Positions 5,495-7,061 of a stretch of DNA of 7,061 nucleotides are shown one piece after another (position 1 is the stretch's first letter; the number at the start of each line of letters is the position of its first letter). The notes under the pieces were generated by a model, which was not told where the DNA came from, did not search any database, and saw nothing but the letters and a program-made list of their open reading frames with translations. This DNA is from a bacterium (GTDB lineage: Bacteria > Bacteroidota > Bacteroidia > Bacteroidales > Bacteroidaceae): assembly GCA_004562975.1 (NCBI GenBank), contig SFQP01000064.1, positions 1 to 7,061 on the forward strand, written 5' to 3'. The position numbers and the translations under genes are program-made.

Positions 5495-6565
5495 ATGAAA
5501 CAACTCATAACACTCCTTTTTGCACTCCTTATTTCTACACTTCATAGCACATTGTCCGCACAGCCGCTCCTGTCGTTCGACCAGAACACGCAGGAACTGG
5601 GCACACTGCTATGGCACACGCCACGCACGGCCATCTTCAAGTTCACCAACAAAGGAACTACCGACCTGCGGATTACCGAAGTGCGCACTGACTGCGGATG
5701 TACCGCCGTGGATTGGACGCGCACGCCAGTTGGCCCTGGCAGCACAGGCACCGTCCAAGCCACCTACGACGCTGAAATGCTGGGACATTTCCAAAAAGGG
5801 ATTGCCGTATATACCGATTTGGACAGCCGCCCCGTGTACCTCACGCTCATGGGACAGGTGTCGATGACGCAGACGGAGGCTTCAATGGAGTTCCCCTACA
5901 AAATCGGCGACTACTACCTCAGCACGGACAACATTGAGTTCGACGACGTGAACCGGGGCGACACGCCAGCCTTTGCCCTGAGCATTTTCAATGCCGGCAA
6001 AAAATCGTACACGCCAGAGCTGATGCACCTGCCGAAATACCTGACCGTGGAGGCCGACCCCGAAATCATCCGCCCGGGACGCACGGGGCACTTGCTCATC
6101 ACGCTCAACAGCTCCGGACTGAACACAATGGGACTGACGCAGACCAGCATTTACTTGAGCCGCTTCCCCGGCGACCGTGTCTGCAAGGAAACGGAAATCA
6201 ATGTTTCGGCCACGTTGCTGCCAGACTTCATCGACACGCCTGTGCAACACGCTATGGCTCCGGTGGCCGTCATCGACAGCACGCACATCTCGCTCGGCCC
6301 CTTGGGCAAGAAGAAAAAGGTTACGGGCGAACTGGTATTGCGCAACACGGGGCGCACGCCACTCGTCATCAGTGCGCTGCAGGTGTACAACCCCGGCATC
6401 AGCGTGAGCATCGGCAAACGCCGCATCGCACCGGGCAGCTCAGAGAAACTCAAAATCAGCGTGAATGCCAACAACACGTTCTTCAAAGGCCGCCGCCGCG
6501 TGCTCCTCATCACCAACGACCCTGACCATTCCAAAATGGTGATTGACGTGGAAGTGAAGAAATAA
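5495..6565 (+). CDS. Exported DUF1573 (Ig-like repeat) protein
   Basis: 356 aa from ATG 5495, chosen because it starts a clean signal peptide: KQ, a hydrophobic core at about 4-15, then LSA|Q with likely cleavage after Ala22. An upstream ATG at 5441 would add 18 residues that overlap the promoter. The mature protein seems built of three beta-sandwich units: about 26-122, 130-242 and 262-354. The first is the best DUF1573 match, with the typical FTNKGTTDLRI (50-60), DCGCT (66-70) and PGSTGTV (81-87). The second and third repeat the pattern 'FNAGKK'/'LRNTGRTPL' followed by 'IRPGRTGHL'/'IAPGSSEKL'. This fold is related to ASPM/SPD-2/Hydin-type domains. Such proteins are common and abundant in Bacteroidetes, but their function is not known; periplasmic or surface location is inferred from the signal peptide. 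No lipobox Cys is seen. It has its own promoter and is followed by an independent tRNA gene. Confidence 0.9.
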   Translation: MKQLITLLFALLISTLHSTLSAQPLLSFDQNTQELGTLLWHTPRTAIFKFTNKGTTDLRITEVRTDCGCTAVDWTRTPVGPGSTGTVQATYDAEMLGHFQKGIAVYTDLDSRPVYLTLMGQVSMTQTEASMEFPYKIGDYYLSTDNIEFDDVNRGDTPAFALSIFNAGKKSYTPELMHLPKYLTVEADPEIIRPGRTGHLLITLNSSGLNTMGLTQTSIYLSRFPGDRVCKETEINVSATLLPDFIDTPVQHAMAPVAVIDSTHISLGPLGKKKKVTGELVLRNTGRTPLVISALQVYNPGISVSIGKRRIAPGSSEKLKISVNANNTFFKGRRRVLLITNDPDHSKMVIDVEVKK

Positions 6566-6576
6566 TGCGGACAATG

Positions 6577-6608
6577 TTTGGCTGTTTGAAAAAAACGCCC
6601 TATTTTTG
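6577..6608 (+). promoter_or_regulatory. Bacteroidetes consensus promoter for tRNA-Pro
   Basis: TTTG (6577-6580), a 20-bp spacer, then TATTTTTG (6601-6608) match the consensus. The tRNA begins 9 nt after the -7 box, so the 5' leader would be very short. Confidence 0.8.
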
Positions 6609-6617
6609 CACCGCAAT

Positions 6618-6690
6618 CGGAAAGTAGCGCAGTTGGTAGCGCACTACGTTCGGGACGTAGGGGTCGGGCGTTCGAGTCGCCTCTTTCCGA
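6618..6690 (+). tRNA. tRNA-Pro (anticodon CGG)
   Basis: A full cloverleaf can be drawn. The acceptor arm is CGGAAAG (6618-6624) with CTTTCCG (6683-6689) and discriminator A6690. The D-arm is GCGC/GCGC with an AGTTGGTA loop. The anticodon stem CTACG/CGTAG (6644-6648/6656-6660) encloses loop TTCGGGA with anticodon CGG at 6651-6653, reading CCG. The variable loop has five bases. The T-arm is GGGCG/CGCCT (one G-U) with loop TTCGAGT (6671-6677). The C1-G72 pair and the ACTxCGTTCGGGACGxAG core are typical of bacterial tRNA-Pro. The 3' CCA is not encoded (CAT follows A73), so it must be added after transcription. Confidence 0.97.
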
Positions 6691-6694
6691 CATA

Positions 6695-6725
6695 CCGAGG
6701 TCTACAGCAGGCCTCGGTTTTTTTT
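6695..6725 (+). terminator. Intrinsic terminator of tRNA-Pro
   Basis: CCGAGGTC (6695-6702) pairs with GGCCTCGG (6710-6717), including one G-U pair, around loop TACAGCA. Eight T follow at 6718-6725. It starts five bases after the tRNA, so the tRNA is a single-gene transcription unit. Confidence 0.9.
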
Positions 6726-6791
6726 GTGCGCTGGAGGTGAGGCGAATGCGCCACGATGGTGGGGTACACAGAACATACAGCATCACGTACG

Positions 6792-6815
6792 GCACAACAT
6801 GGGGATGTGTTGTGC
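6792..6815. repeat. 8-bp inverted repeat between tRNA terminator and etfB promoter
   Basis: GCACAACA (6792-6799) and TGTTGTGC (6808-6815) are perfect inverted copies around an 8-nt centre. The element ends 18 bp before the etfB -33 box, where an upstream regulator could bind. No T-run follows, so it is unlikely to be a terminator. The rest of 6726-6833 shows nothing recognisable. Confidence 0.5.
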
Positions 6816-6833
6816 AAATATTGAAATCTTTAC

Positions 6834-6864
6834 TTTGCATCGTTAATTAAAAAAACTACTTTTG
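6834..6864 (+). promoter_or_regulatory. Bacteroidetes consensus promoter for etfB
   Basis: TTTG (6834-6837), a 19-bp spacer, then TACTTTTG (6857-6864) match the consensus. Transcription should start near 6870, giving an A/T-rich leader of about 40 nt before the ATG at 6913. Confidence 0.8.
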
Positions 6865-6912
6865 CCGCATCTAAATCAGAGAACAACTAATCTTTAATCA
6901 TATCTTCACACA

Positions 6913-7061
6913 ATGAGTTTGAAAATAGTAGTACTTGCCAAGCAAGTGCCCGACACCCGCAATGTCGGTAAGGATGCCATGACCCCGGAAGGCACGGTGA
7001 ACCGTGCTGCCCTGCCGGCCATTTTCAATCCCGAAGACCTCAATGCGCTCGAACAGGCCCT
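6913..7061 (+). CDS. etfB: Electron transfer flavoprotein, beta subunit, N-terminal part (runs off right edge)
   Basis: ATG 6913 opens 49 complete codons to the window edge. The start MSLKIVVLAKQVPDT, the GTVNR stretch at about 27-31 and the FNPEDLNALEQAL ending are strongly characteristic of EtfB/FixA. This subunit pairs with EtfA to form a soluble heterodimeric FAD protein that passes electrons between acyl-CoA dehydrogenases and other redox partners; EtfB also contributes an AMP or second-flavin site. In Bacteroidetes etfB is normally followed by etfA and an acyl-CoA dehydrogenase gene, which would lie beyond this window. No Shine-Dalgarno is visible; the leader is A/T-rich, as is usual for the phylum. 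Whether this ETF is of the bifurcating kind cannot be told from 49 residues. Confidence 0.93.
   Translation, partial: MSLKIVVLAKQVPDTRNVGKDAMTPEGTVNRAALPAIFNPEDLNALEQA

Noticed and set aside
5292..5508. 60- and 67-aa minus-strand frames in the divergent region
   Set aside because: They cross the hairpins and the DUF1573 promoter, lack a minus-strand promoter and have no family-like sequence.
6151..6840. 229-aa minus-strand reading frame across the DUF1573 end and the tRNA
   Set aside because: It is antisense to a convincing gene and to tRNA-Pro. Its RGDSNARPLRPERSALPT-like stretch is the well-known artefact of translating the antisense of a tRNA gene.
1..7061. CRISPR array, phage, transposase or toxin-antitoxin system
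   Set aside because: I looked for spaced direct repeats, recombinase/transposase motifs and paired small genes on both strands and found none.

Overview
The window looks like chromosomal DNA from a Bacteroidales bacterium (Bacteroides/Prevotella-like, with rather high GC by eye). The gene content is typical of that order: LpxK, a 67K-type SppA, a DUF1573 lipid-less exported protein and an EtfB whose start reads like Bacteroides EtfB. Three promoters match the Bacteroidetes -33/-7 consensus (TTTG, 19-20 bp, TAnnTTTG), and starts lack Shine-Dalgarno sequences.

Left part, minus strand (5161 down to 1): xth (AP endonuclease/exonuclease III), sppA (signal peptide peptidase A), lpxK (lipid A 4'-kinase) and punA (purine nucleoside phosphorylase) follow head to tail. 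The gaps are 73 nt, 101 nt and a 38-nt overlap. A hairpin just after punA probably ends this unit. Then comes the N-terminal 157 codons of an AAA-ATPase-like/PD-(D/E)XK family protein that runs off the left edge. It is open to the window edge and so has no stop here.

Middle (5162-5494): a 333-bp divergent intergenic region between xth and a plus-strand exported DUF1573 protein. It holds a -7-like box for xth, a 13-bp palindrome, a 9-bp tandem direct repeat, two overlapping hairpins and an excellent Bacteroidetes promoter for the DUF1573 gene.

Right part, plus strand: the DUF1573 gene (5495-6565), then a self-contained tRNA-Pro(CGG) unit with its own consensus promoter and intrinsic terminator. 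After that come a non-coding stretch with an inverted repeat, a consensus promoter, and the first 49 codons of etfB, which runs off the right edge.

The genes are mostly housekeeping: DNA repair, envelope proteolysis, lipid A synthesis, purine salvage, translation and flavin electron transfer. I see no CRISPR array, phage, transposase or clear new multi-gene system. The most interesting material is non-coding: the composite hairpin-plus-promoter block before the DUF1573 gene, and a 15-bp bulged inverted repeat immediately upstream of lpxK. On the protein side, PunA carries an Asn-to-Asp change at a specificity position, and a member of an often amplified nuclease/ATPase family follows the operon.
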